Below are positions 29,577 through 37,433 of a DNA stretch of 38,507 nt, piece after piece. The position numbers and the translations under genes are program-made. The stretch lies in NCBI GenBank assembly GCA_020639095.1, contig JACKHH010000029.1, forward strand, positions 1 through 38,507. The letters are read 5' to 3'. The notes beneath the pieces are model-generated. The model did not search any database and was not told where the DNA came from. It worked only from the letters and a program-made list of their open reading frames with translations. Origin of the DNA: Phycisphaerales bacterium. GTDB taxonomy: Bacteria > Planctomycetota > Phycisphaerae > UBA1845. Numbering within the stretch: position 1 is the first letter of the stretch; each line of letters begins with the position of its first letter.

Positions 29577-29790
29577 CAGAGTTCAGAGTGCAGAATGCAG
29601 AGTGGGAAAGTGAGAAGGTGAGAAAGTGGAAAGGTGAGAAGGAGCGACGGAGGCACGAAGGCATAGAGACACGAAGTGGCGAAGGTGGCGAGTGTGCTTC
29701 GGTTCGTTAACTCTGCACTCTGCGTTCAGCATTCTGCATTCCACATTTGTCATTGTGTTCATCGTTCATCGTTCATCATTCATCCTTAAC
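29577..29790 (+). repeat. Mosaic heptamer repeat cassette between imuB and dnaE2
   Basis: It fills the 222-nt gap between imuB and dnaE2. The left half has GTGCAGA, GAATGCA, GTGAGAA and GAAGG units; the right half has CTCTGCA, GCATTCTG, TTCATCG and CATTCAT units complementary to the left. It leaves no recognisable ribosome-binding site before dnaE2, so dnaE2 may depend on read-through and coupling. Confidence 0.88.
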
Positions 29791-29795
29791 TTTTC

Positions 29796-32700
29796 ATGCC
29801 TGACGCACCGGATCCAGATCGACGTAAGCACCCTGTACGAACGCCGCTTTGGGCTGCGCATTCGGGTGGTGCTCATTTGCGGCGCTTGCGTGCGGTGGCT
29901 CCTGGTTATGTGGAGCTGCGCTGCAAGTCGAACTTTTCTTTTTTGCGCGGGGCGTCGCATCCGGAGGAGTTGGTTGAGCGTGCGGCGGCGTTGGGCTATC
30001 CCGCGCTGGGCGTGGCGGATGTGAACTCGCTCGCGGGCGTGGTGCGGGCGCACTGCGCGGCGAAGGAGTCGCATTTGAAGCTGCTGGTCGGCGCGGAAAT
30101 TCAGCCGGTGGACGGGCCGGCGATTGGGCTTTTCGCCATGAACCGGCGCGGGTACGGGTGGTTGTGCCGGTTGATCACGACGGGGCGATTGCGTGCGAAA
30201 AAAGGAGAATGTCCCCTTTTTGTGGGGGATGTTTGCGCGCATGCGGATGATTTGATCGGTGTGGCGTATGGCGCTGTCGATGATTTGAATTGTGGTGCAG
30301 GCATCTTGCCTGCACGGGATCTGCGCGAGCGTGCGGCGGTTGGTTCTTGTTCGCTTCCGCCGTGTCCTCCTTACTCCTCCCTCTCCGGTCAGCGTCGGAC
30401 ACGATGTGGGCGCGGCTCGGATTCTCCGCTCCCTGACAGTCGCGGCTCGGATTTGCCCTCTCCTTGCGGGCGCGGTTTGGATGGGTTGGCGGCATATCGC
30501 GATGCGTTGGGGGACCGGTTGTATCTCGGAGCGGCGCTGCATCGCGGGCAGCGTGACGGGCGGGTGTTGGCGCGGGCGCTTGCTTTGGGACGCGACCTGC
30601 GTGTTCCCTTGGTCGCGGTCAACGATGTGCACTATCACGAATCTTCGCGGCGGTTTTTGCAGGACGTGCTGGTTTGCGTGCGTGAGCACTGCAAGCTGAC
30701 CGAGGCGGGGCATCGATTATTTCCCAACGGCGAACGCTATCTCAAGAGCGCGGACGACATGCTGCGTTTGTTCGACGCGTGCCCGGATGCGGTGGCGCGG
30801 ACACTGGAGGTGGCGGACCGTTGCTCGTTTTCGCTCGACGAATTGCGCTATGAATATCCGCCGGAGGTGTGCCCGGCTGACCGTACCCCGGCGGAGCATT
30901 TGGCCAAGCTCACCTGGGCGGGCGCGCGACAGCGCTATGGCGACGCGCTTCCCGAGAAGGTGCGCAAGCTCGTCGAACACGAACTCAAACTGATCGGCGA
31001 ACTGCACTATGAGCATTACTTCCTGACGGTGTGGGACCTCGTGCGCTTCGCACGCGGGCGCGACATTCTCTGCCAGGGGCGGGGCAGTGCGGCGAACTCG
31101 GCTGTTTGTTTTTGCCTGGGGATTACGTCGGTCGATCCCGAACGCATCGACGTGCTCTTCGAGCGTTTCGTCAGCGCCGAACGCAATGAACCACCCGACA
31201 TCGACGTCGACTTCGAGCACGAACGCCGCGAAGAAGTGATCCAGTACATCTATGAGAAGTATGGTCGCGATCGCGCGGGCATCGCGGCTGAGGTGATTAC
31301 GTACCGACCAAGGTCAGCCGTTCGCGACGTGGGCAAGGCGCTCGGGCTGTCGTTGGACAAGGTGGACGCGATCGCGAAGAAGGTGGAGTGGTGGTCGGAT
31401 CCGGAGCAGGTTGCGGCGCATCTTACGGGCGTGGGGCTCGATCCGAAGGACCACACGATGCGTTGTTTGGTGGGAATTTGCCGGCAAATCGTGGGTTTTC
31501 CGCGGCATTTGTCGCAGCACGTGGGCGGGTTCGTGATGACGGCTGGCCCGCTGTGCGAAATGGTGCCGATCGAAAACGCAGCCATGCCCGAGCGCACGTT
31601 CATCGAGTGGGACAAGGATGATATTGATGCGCTGGGGATTCTCAAGGTGGATTGTTTGGCGCTGGGGATGCTGACGGCGATTCGGAAGTGCTTCGCGTTG
31701 CTGCGCGAAGTGGGAAAGTGGGAAAGTGAGAAAGTGAGAAAGGGAGAAAGTCAGAAGTCAGAAGGCAGAAGGCAGAACGGCAATGCTGAATGCAGGAGGG
31801 ATGTGGGGGCGGGGGACTGCGGAGTGCAGAGTGCAGAGTGCAGAGTGCAGAGTAACGATGGACGCAGAACGATGAACGATGAACGCGGATTTCGTCACTC
31901 GTCACTCGTCACTCGGCACTCGTCACCGGCCACTCAGCATTCATCATTCAGCATTCAGCATTCATCATCCCCTTCTGTTCTGCCTTCTGCCTTCTGCGTT
32001 CTGCCTTCTCCTTCCTCTCTCGCCGACGTTCCGCCAGAGGACCCCCTTGTTTATGACATGATCTGTCACGCGGACACCGTTGGAGTTTTTCAAATTGAGA
32101 GCCGGGCGCAGATGAGTATGTTGCCGCGACTTCAGCCGCGGTGCTTTTATGACCTGGTGATCGAGGTGGCGATCGTGCGGCCCGGGCCGATCCAGGGCGG
32201 AATGGTGCATCCGTACCTGCGGCGGCGACGCGGTGAGGAGAAGGTGAGTTATCCCAGCGACGCGGTGCGCGACGTGCTCCGCAAAACTTTGGGCGTGCCG
32301 CTTTTTCAGGAGCAGGCGATGAAGCTCGCGGTGGTGGCTGCGGGTTTTTCGCCGGGCGAAGCCGATCGTTTGCGGCGGAGCATGGCTGCCTGGAAGCGGA
32401 ACAGCGCGATCGACGGGTTTCGCGACAAGCTGGTGCGGGGGATGCTGGCCAATGGGTATTCGCCGGCGTTCGCGGAGCAGCTTTTCAATCAGATTCGTGG
32501 GTTCGGGGAATATGGTTTTCCCGAAAGCCATGCTGCGTCGTTCGCGCTGCTTGTGTACGTGTCGGCGTGGCTCAAGCGGTACCACCCGGCGGCCTTTGCG
32601 GCTGCGCTGATCAACAGCCAGCCGATGGGTTTCTACGCGCCGGCGCAGCTCGTGCGCGACGCCCGCGAGCACGGCGTGACGGTGCGCGGGATTGATGTGA

Positions 32701-33746
32701 ACTTCAGTGGGTACGATTGCACGTTGGAGAGTGCAGAGTGGGAAAGTGAGAAAGTGAGAAGGTGCGAAAGTGAGAAGGCAGAAGGCGGAAGGCAGAACGG
32801 CAATGATGAATGCTTAATGATGAATGATGAATGCAGGAGGGATGTCGAGGCGGGAGGCTGCGAAGTGCAGAGCGCAGAGTGCAGAGTGCAGAATGGGGGA
32901 AACGATGAATGCGGAACGCGGAACGATGAAGGTCGTGCCGGTGTGGTGGGCAGTGCCCACCCTACGAATCATTCATCATTCAGCATTCATCATTCATCAT
33001 TCCCCGCCGATCTGCCTTCAAGTGAGTGGGGCCTCCACGGTCCTGCTTTGCGTTTGGGTTTTCGTTTGATCAAGGGGGTTGCGGAGTCGGCTGTCGCGGG
33101 GATTGTGCGGGCGCGGCGGGACGGGTTGTTTCGCAGCGTGGCGGACGTTGCGCGGCGGAGCGGAGCGTCGCGGGCGGTGCTTGCGCGATTGGCAGCCGGT
33201 GATGCCTTTGGTTCGCTGGGGTTGAGTCGGCGGGAGGCATTGTGGCAGGTGTTGGCGCTGGAGGAGGAGTTGCCGCTGTTCGCGGGTATTGACGCGGACG
33301 AGCCATTGGCGGACCTGCCCCGGATGCGTCTCGATGAGAGCGTGGTGCGCGACTACGAGTCGATTGGGTTATCCCTGAGGGCGCATCCCATGGAGCTGAT
33401 CCGCCCGCAGTTGCGCGCGGCGAAGATTTTGACGGCCAGGCAGGTGAACGCCGCGCCGCAGGGGCGGCGGTTGATTTCCGCGGGCCTGGTGCTGATTCGC
33501 CAGCGGCCTTCAACGGCGTTGGGGATCGTGTTCATGACGCTGGAGGACGAGACCGGGGTGGTGAACCTGGTGATTCGCCCGAAGGTGTACGAGCGGTACC
33601 GGGCGGCTGCCCGCACTTCGCCGGCGCTGGTGGCGCAGGGACGGATCGAGCGCGAGGGCCAGGTGGTGCACGTGCAGGTTGAGCGGCTCACGCCGGTGAC
33701 GGCGTGGATGGAGGCGCCGGCGGTGAAGTCGAGAGATTTTCGGTAG
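29796..33746 (+). CDS. dnaE2: Error-prone DNA polymerase III alpha DnaE2 (ImuC) with three repeat-derived inserts
   Basis: A 1316-aa C-family polymerase, the catalytic subunit of the SOS mutasome; typical DnaE2 is about 1050-1100 aa. The PHP domain starts YVELRCKSNFSFLRGASHPEELVERA. The palm has PDIDVDFEHERREEV (D468, D470) and the third Asp D619 in GILKVDCLALGML. Three in-frame inserts explain the extra length: REP-type repeats in the PHP domain (about residues 166-228) and two heptamer cassettes at about 640-740 and 980-1070, in loops next to ADVPPEDPLVYDMI and before WGLHGPALRLGFRLIKGV. The OB domain near the C-terminus (LISAGLVLIRQRPSTALGIVFMTLEDETG) is intact. All motifs are present, so it is probably functional. 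ATG 29796 is uncertain because no ribosome-binding site is visible. Confidence 0.9.
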   Translation: MPDAPDPDRRKHPVRTPLWAAHSGGAHLRRLRAVAPGYVELRCKSNFSFLRGASHPEELVERAAALGYPALGVADVNSLAGVVRAHCAAKESHLKLLVGAEIQPVDGPAIGLFAMNRRGYGWLCRLITTGRLRAKKGECPLFVGDVCAHADDLIGVAYGAVDDLNCGAGILPARDLRERAAVGSCSLPPCPPYSSLSGQRRTRCGRGSDSPLPDSRGSDLPSPCGRGLDGLAAYRDALGDRLYLGAALHRGQRDGRVLARALALGRDLRVPLVAVNDVHYHESSRRFLQDVLVCVREHCKLTEAGHRLFPNGERYLKSADDMLRLFDACPDAVARTLEVADRCSFSLDELRYEYPPEVCPADRTPAEHLAKLTWAGARQRYGDALPEKVRKLVEHELKLIGELHYEHYFLTVWDLVRFARGRDILCQGRGSAANSAVCFCLGITSVDPERIDVLFERFVSAERNEPPDIDVDFEHERREEVIQYIYEKYGRDRAGIAAEVITYRPRSAVRDVGKALGLSLDKVDAIAKKVEWWSDPEQVAAHLTGVGLDPKDHTMRCLVGICRQIVGFPRHLSQHVGGFVMTAGPLCEMVPIENAAMPERTFIEWDKDDIDALGILKVDCLALGMLTAIRKCFALLREVGKWESEKVRKGESQKSEGRRQNGNAECRRDVGAGDCGVQSAECRVQSNDGRRTMNDERGFRHSSLVTRHSSPATQHSSFSIQHSSSPSVLPSAFCVLPSPSSLADVPPEDPLVYDMICHADTVGVFQIESRAQMSMLPRLQPRCFYDLVIEVAIVRPGPIQGGMVHPYLRRRRGEEKVSYPSDAVRDVLRKTLGVPLFQEQAMKLAVVAAGFSPGEADRLRRSMAAWKRNSAIDGFRDKLVRGMLANGYSPAFAEQLFNQIRGFGEYGFPESHAASFALLVYVSAWLKRYHPAAFAAALINSQPMGFYAPAQLVRDAREHGVTVRGIDVNFSGYDCTLESAEWESEKVRRCESEKAEGGRQNGNDECLMMNDECRRDVEAGGCEVQSAECRVQNGGNDECGTRNDEGRAGVVGSAHPTNHSSFSIHHSSFPADLPSSEWGLHGPALRLGFRLIKGVAESAVAGIVRARRDGLFRSVADVARRSGASRAVLARLAAGDAFGSLGLSRREALWQVLALEEELPLFAGIDADEPLADLPRMRLDESVVRDYESIGLSLRAHPMELIRPQLRAAKILTARQVNAAPQGRRLISAGLVLIRQRPSTALGIVFMTLEDETGVVNLVIRPKVYERYRAAARTSPALVAQGRIEREGQVVHVQVERLTPVTAWMEAPAVKSRDFR
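30290..30450 (+). repeat. REP-like and AGAGCCGCG-type repeats inside dnaE2 PHP domain
   Basis: The 26-nt REP-like element (30290-30315, one or two changes) is followed about 110 nt later by an inverted AGAGCCGCG-type element (30426-30448) with partial duplicates of CGCGGCTCGGAT around it. They encode NCGAGILPARDL and RGSDSPLPDSRGSDLPSP, a disordered loop between the PHP motifs. Confidence 0.82.
31710..32010 (+). repeat. Mosaic heptamer repeat cassette 1 inside dnaE2
   Basis: About 300 nt: GTGGGAAA, GTGAGAAA, AGAAGTC, GCAGAAG, then GAGTGCA five times, GAACGAT, TCGTCAC, CATTCAT and TTCTGCC. Arms 31760-31778 and 31977-31995 are perfect 19-nt complements, and 31784-31793 pairs with 31951-31960. 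It stays open in the dnaE2 frame and encodes ESEKVRKGESQ, VQSAECR and FRHSSLVTRHSS-type peptide. Confidence 0.93.
32730..33005 (+). repeat. Mosaic heptamer repeat cassette 2 inside dnaE2
   Basis: About 275 nt with the same unit order and reading frame as cassette 1: ESEKVRR, GRQNGNDE, VQSAECRVQN and HSSFSIHHSSF. It shares the GGCAGAACGGCAATG and AGGAGGGATGT core with cassette 1, but also carries a palindromic GTGGGCAGTGCCCAC element (about 32946-32960), as if repeats nest in repeats. Confidence 0.92.
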
Positions 33747-33747
33747 A

Positions 33748-33865
33748 AGGAAAAGGAACAAGTCAGAACGCAGAAGGCAGAACAAGGGAAACGATGAACG
33801 CGGAACGATGAACGATGAATCCTTTCTTCATCATTCGTCACTCGTCATTCGTAACTCGTCACTGT
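33748..33865 (+). repeat. Mosaic heptamer repeat cassette downstream of dnaE2
   Basis: It lies between the dnaE2 stop and the convergent RDD gene. Units are AGTCAGA, GCAGAAG, GAACGATGAAC, then CATCATTC, TCGTCAC and TCGTCATT. It may fold as a bidirectional barrier between converging transcripts, but no T-run marks it as an intrinsic terminator. Confidence 0.85.
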
Positions 33866-33870
33866 CGTCC

Positions 33871-35577
33871 CTACGATTTCTCCGCGACGATCGTGTTGGA
33901 GATGAGGTCGCCGATGCGCTGGCGGTTGCGGGTGAGGGCCACGAGGATGGAGATGGGGGAGAACTGGCCGATGGGGTAGATCTCAAAGCGCGTGAGGTTG
34001 CGGAGGACGATGGCACCGAAGGATGGTTTCTTCGCGTGGTCGTCGAAGACGCGAAGCCGCAGTGCGAGTTTGCCCGGCGTCGCGCCGAGGGTGGCTTCGA
34101 AGACGATGCCGTACAGCGCGAACACCGCGACCGCGATCAGCCAGCGCCAGAACACGCCTTCCTGATCCTGCGTGTAGGCGTAGAGGAACTGCTCCTGAAA
34201 GCGCTCGTCCAGGCGGATGCCGTTCTGCGCCATCCAGGAGATGGCCAGCGCTGGGTAAACCACAATGCCCACCGCGATGAGGTCGATCATGAGCGCGAGG
34301 AAGCGCCGACTCAGCCGGGCGAGCACGTAGCCTTCGGGTACGGGCAGGTCGGTGATGAAGCTGTCGCGCCGGCGGAGCATGACGACGACGAGCATGATGG
34401 TCATGGCTGCGAGGGTGAGGAGCTGACGTGAGCGTTCGCTGACCACGGGTTCCGGCGCGCCGGCGAGCGCGATGATGGCGACGGGCTGCGCACGCGGCGC
34501 GCCGCCACCGATCGGCCAGCGGGCGGCGTAGACGTTGTTGGGATCGTTCGCGGTCGCGTCCGCGTTCGCGCCATCGGCTGCTGCTTTGCCGGTTCCCGCC
34601 CATGCGACGATGAGGTATTCGCCAAGACGCCCCGCGGCTGACGCGGCTGGATCGATGCGCAACTGCTCGTCGCCGAGCTTGAGCGTCTCGCCAGTCTGCC
34701 ACGCGTCGTTCTCAAAGAGCAGCGGGGTGAGCGTGACGTGCTTCTCGCCGTCGGGTTCGCTGCGGGTGATGAGGACGACGGTGTCGTCAAAGGTGCATGC
34801 GGCGACGATGGCTGCGGGATCGGTGGGGGCGCTGGCTTTGACGAACGCCCAAGCGTCGGACGCGCGCCGGGCGTGGAGCAATTCGCTCGGGGCGGGCTTG
34901 CGGGCGAAGAGTAACTGGACGCCCTTATCGGTGCAGACGAGCCAGCAGGCTTGGTGATCGTCGAACTCGGGCGGCAGGGGGGCAACGGTAGACCAGACGC
35001 TCTCGTTGTAACGCACCAGGGCGAACTTGCCGCTACTCAGATCGATGTCGGCTGGTCGCGGGCCGTTGGTATCGGCGTCTGCGTCTTTCTTGACTGCGTC
35101 GATGATGGCTTGGGCGGTATTCTGCGGCACGATCGCGTACAGCCCCGATTGCGTTTCATCGGCGCACAGGGCAACCGGCACGCGGCCATCTGGCAGGCGC
35201 AACTCAGGGAAATCGTTCTTGGTCATCTGCGGCGCGTTTGCGAGATCCGGAGGCACGCGCAGCCGGTAGTGGGTTCCGTCCTTGAAGAAGATGTGCAGGT
35301 CGCCGTCGCGCTCAGCAGCAATGGGCACCTCCGCGCTCGTTGGACGCATGGTCAGGCGGTAGAAGTGCGGTGCGTCGTCCCGCGCGTCGGCGAAGGCGAA
35401 GACGAGTTGCGGCTTGCCTTCGGTCGTCGCGACGAACCGCCAAGCCCACGCGACTTCCTCGCCGCCCGCAAGATGGATCGCGGGGGGAGCCGGTTCGGCG
35501 TATGCGGATGGCGTCAGGAAGTACCCGGCGAGCCAGGCAACGGTGAGAAAGCGGATAAAGAACGCGGGCTGCGACAT
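33871..35577 (-). CDS. RDD-domain membrane protein with large exported N-terminal region
   Basis: A 568-aa protein. A signal peptide (residues 1-27, GYFLTPSAYA) precedes about 370 residues of predicted periplasmic beta-rich sequence that I cannot assign. A membrane helix follows (QLLTLAAMTIMLVVVML, near residue 390), then the RDD domain: RLSRRFLALMIDLIAVGIVVYPAL, FEATLGATPGKLALRLRVFDDHAK and RNLTRFEIYPIGQFSPISILVAL. RDD proteins are membrane proteins of mostly unknown function, some linked to ion or solute transport. The start is ATG 35577 with a weak ribosome-binding site. It converges with dnaE2, and its stop lies a few nt from a heptamer cassette. Confidence 0.88.
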   Translation of the reverse strand: MSQPAFFIRFLTVAWLAGYFLTPSAYAEPAPPAIHLAGGEEVAWAWRFVATTEGKPQLVFAFADARDDAPHFYRLTMRPTSAEVPIAAERDGDLHIFFKDGTHYRLRVPPDLANAPQMTKNDFPELRLPDGRVPVALCADETQSGLYAIVPQNTAQAIIDAVKKDADADTNGPRPADIDLSSGKFALVRYNESVWSTVAPLPPEFDDHQACWLVCTDKGVQLLFARKPAPSELLHARRASDAWAFVKASAPTDPAAIVAACTFDDTVVLITRSEPDGEKHVTLTPLLFENDAWQTGETLKLGDEQLRIDPAASAAGRLGEYLIVAWAGTGKAAADGANADATANDPNNVYAARWPIGGGAPRAQPVAIIALAGAPEPVVSERSRQLLTLAAMTIMLVVVMLRRRDSFITDLPVPEGYVLARLSRRFLALMIDLIAVGIVVYPALAISWMAQNGIRLDERFQEQFLYAYTQDQEGVFWRWLIAVAVFALYGIVFEATLGATPGKLALRLRVFDDHAKKPSFGAIVLRNLTRFEIYPIGQFSPISILVALTRNRQRIGDLISNTIVAEKS

Positions 35578-35626
35578 GGGGGCATTATCGAGAGCGAGGG
35601 GATAGGGTCAACTGGATGGCAATTAT

Positions 35627-35650
35627 GAATGACGAATGACGAATGACGAA
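35627..35650 (+). repeat. Short heptamer array (GAATGAC x3)
   Basis: Three exact GAATGAC units plus GAA lie in the gap between the RDD gene and the lipoprotein gene. It appears to be a minimal or decayed mosaic cassette. Confidence 0.75.
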
Positions 35651-35690
35651 ACTGTTCGTTCAATGGGCGATGACCGCTGCGACGGCGCTA

Positions 35691-36635
35691 TCAGTTCAGC
35701 GGGCCGTAGATTTGCTCCAGTTGTTCGCGCTGTGAGGGTGGGTTGTGCAAGTGGTCGAGTTCGACGTCGAGGTCGACGATGCGATCGAACTGCTGGCCGC
35801 GGTCTAGTGGGAAGGTGAACGCGGGATGCGTCGCGGTGACTTCGGGCACGGGCGTCCAACTCCACGCGGTGAAGAGCAACCGGCTGTTGGTCGCGGGTGC
35901 GACGACATCGATGCGATGCGGCAGGAGCGGGCCGTCGTCGCCGACGCGGCGATAGTCGCCGATGTTTGAATCGATCGCGACCTGGCCTTCCTTGTCGCGG
36001 AAGACGATGCGCGCGATGCGGTGCGGCGCGTCGCGGGTGATCCAGTACTCCTTCTCGACGAAGCCCTGGCCGGTGTCGTCGTAGTTGATGAAGAGAAGCT
36101 GCTGATACTGCGCGGTGACGCGCTGCATCGGGCCCGCGGTACCGGTGGTGTCGACGGGCAGGCCGTTAAGCCCGAGGGCTTCGACGAAGAGATCGGGGCG
36201 AATGAGCAGGTCGTGGGCGTCGGGCACAAGCGGTTGATCGTGGCGTCCCCAACTGAGCGCACGGATGCCGGGCTGCACCACCCAGTAGCGCGAGCTGTTC
36301 GACCCGAAGACGAGCTGCGATTCGAGCAGGGCTTTGAGGTCGAGACGCAACGAACGCGGCGGGAGCACGAGCAGCGCGGCATCCATGTCGAAGTTGCGAC
36401 GTTCACCGTCGGTGTCGGTGATGACGCCGCGGGCATGGCCGCCGACGGCTTTCAACGTGCCGCTGATACGATCGGTGTTGGTGTTGACGGATGCGACGAT
36501 GTCGTTGATGGGCAGGGGAGCGCCGAAGTTGCGGACACCGGGGCCTTCCGGCGGGCAGCCGCAGATGCCGGTGAGCAACAGCGTAATGGCGACGAGTCCG
36601 ATGCGCGGAATAGCGATCTTGCATTGGGTTCGCAA
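35691..36635 (-). CDS. Lipoprotein of unknown function
   Basis: About 314 aa. A lipoprotein signal CKIAIPRIGLVAITLLLTGICGC places Cys near residue 22-24. The mature part is predicted beta-rich (GTLKAVGGHARGVITDTDGERRNFDMDAALLVLPPRSLRLDLKALL), reminiscent of LolA/LolB-like or DUF4292-like outer-membrane lipoproteins, but this is only resemblance. The start is uncertain: TTG 36635 puts the signal peptide at the N-terminus. ATG 36728, behind GAGGAG and overlapping the upstream gene, would add 31 residues that mostly translate a palindromic repeat (GTGFPAGPDRLESRS). The repeat may have been inserted between the original start and the signal sequence. Confidence 0.75.
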   Translation of the reverse strand: MRTQCKIAIPRIGLVAITLLLTGICGCPPEGPGVRNFGAPLPINDIVASVNTNTDRISGTLKAVGGHARGVITDTDGERRNFDMDAALLVLPPRSLRLDLKALLESQLVFGSNSSRYWVVQPGIRALSWGRHDQPLVPDAHDLLIRPDLFVEALGLNGLPVDTTGTAGPMQRVTAQYQQLLFINYDDTGQGFVEKEYWITRDAPHRIARIVFRDKEGQVAIDSNIGDYRRVGDDGPLLPHRIDVVAPATNSRLLFTAWSWTPVPEVTATHPAFTFPLDRGQQFDRIVDLDVELDHLHNPPSQREQLEQIYGPLN

Positions 36636-36646
36636 CGGGTACTTGC

Positions 36647-36692
36647 GGGACCGGCTTTCCAGCCGGTCTGGACCGGCAGGAAAGCCGGTCCC
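36647..36692. repeat. Nested palindromic repeat near lipoprotein start
   Basis: Outer arms 36647-36660 and 36679-36692 are perfect 14-nt complements (GGGACCGGCTTTCC). Inside is a second perfect stem GCCGGTC-TG-GACCGGC (36662-36677). It lies between two minus-strand genes, or inside the extended lipoprotein frame, and could form a strong mRNA structure that affects translation of the lipoprotein. Confidence 0.87.
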
Positions 36693-36714
36693 ACAGCGCG
36701 TCGCCCGATTGTGA

Positions 36715-37317
36715 CTATTCCGCGGCATCAACGCGCGTCTCCTCTGCGACTTCGTCGCTGATTTCGGTTTCGGCGTATGTGTCGCCCGCGTTGTCATCGG
36801 TTTCGGCGAGTTCGTCGAACTCACCCATGTCGCCGTGGAGGATGGCGCTGAGTTCGCGGCTTACGGTTTCGATCTGGGCGTCGTTGAGTCGCGGGTTGAG
36901 CACGCGGTGGGCGGGGCCCTCCTTGTCGCGCACCAGCCGCATGATCCAGAACTCCTTGTCGCCTTCCTGCTCGGTCTCTTCGTACTTGAGCAGACGCTTG
37001 CGCAGGAGTATGAGCGCGAGCACGAAGCGGAAGTGAAGCCGAGATTCGGCATCCTCGTCCGTAAGGCGGATGAAGAAGTTGATGATGACGTCGTTGTCGA
37101 CGAGCAGGCGTTTCTTCTTCTCGCGCACGGGTACGCGCGTCTTGAAGAAGCAGAAGGCGCCGGGCGGTGGGCCCTGCCAGGCTTCGAGGCAGTAGTCTTC
37201 GCGACGGAAGGACTCACCGTCCTCGAAGAGCACGGCATAGTGCTCCTCACCCGCGACCAGTTCACGATTGGTGGCGACGCAGGTTCCCCCGCAGCGCGCG
37301 ACTTCCCATTGATCCAT
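36715..37317 (-). CDS. Hypothetical protein with acidic C-terminal tail
   Basis: A 200-aa soluble protein that I do not recognise. The N-terminus has two Cys (ARCGGTCVATNRELVAGEEHYAVLFEDG), suggesting a small metal-binding strand pair, then an SH3-like or beta segment (SFRREDYCLEAWQGPPPGAFCFFKTRVP). A helical region LHFRFVLALILLRKRLLKYEET follows, and an EFWIMRLVRD strand. The last 45 residues are strongly acidic. The stop is immediately upstream of, or overlaps, the lipoprotein gene, so they probably share a transcript. ATG 37317 has no clear ribosome-binding site. Confidence 0.7.
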   Translation of the reverse strand: MDQWEVARCGGTCVATNRELVAGEEHYAVLFEDGESFRREDYCLEAWQGPPPGAFCFFKTRVPVREKKKRLLVDNDVIINFFIRLTDEDAESRLHFRFVLALILLRKRLLKYEETEQEGDKEFWIMRLVRDKEGPAHRVLNPRLNDAQIETVSRELSAILHGDMGEFDELAETDDNAGDTYAETEISDEVAEETRVDAAE

Positions 37318-37433
37318 GGTGATGACAGCGTCCGTTTTGTTGAGTCATGCCGCGGCGACCGAGGTCGCCGGGATTTCGTTTATCCCGGATCGGATTTGAT
37401 CCGCGAGCGGGAGGTTCGTCAAGTTGGCGGCAA

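Noticed and set aside
31710..32010. Intein in dnaE2 at the cassette site
   Set aside because: DnaE inteins are well known, but there is no Cys/Ser splice start, no His-Asn end, and no Hint or homing nuclease motif. The sequence is degenerate 7-nt repeat.
26783..33746. Diversity-generating retroelement acting on imuA/dnaE2
   Set aside because: No reverse transcriptase, template repeat or adenine-biased variation in the window; differences between cassettes are unit indels.
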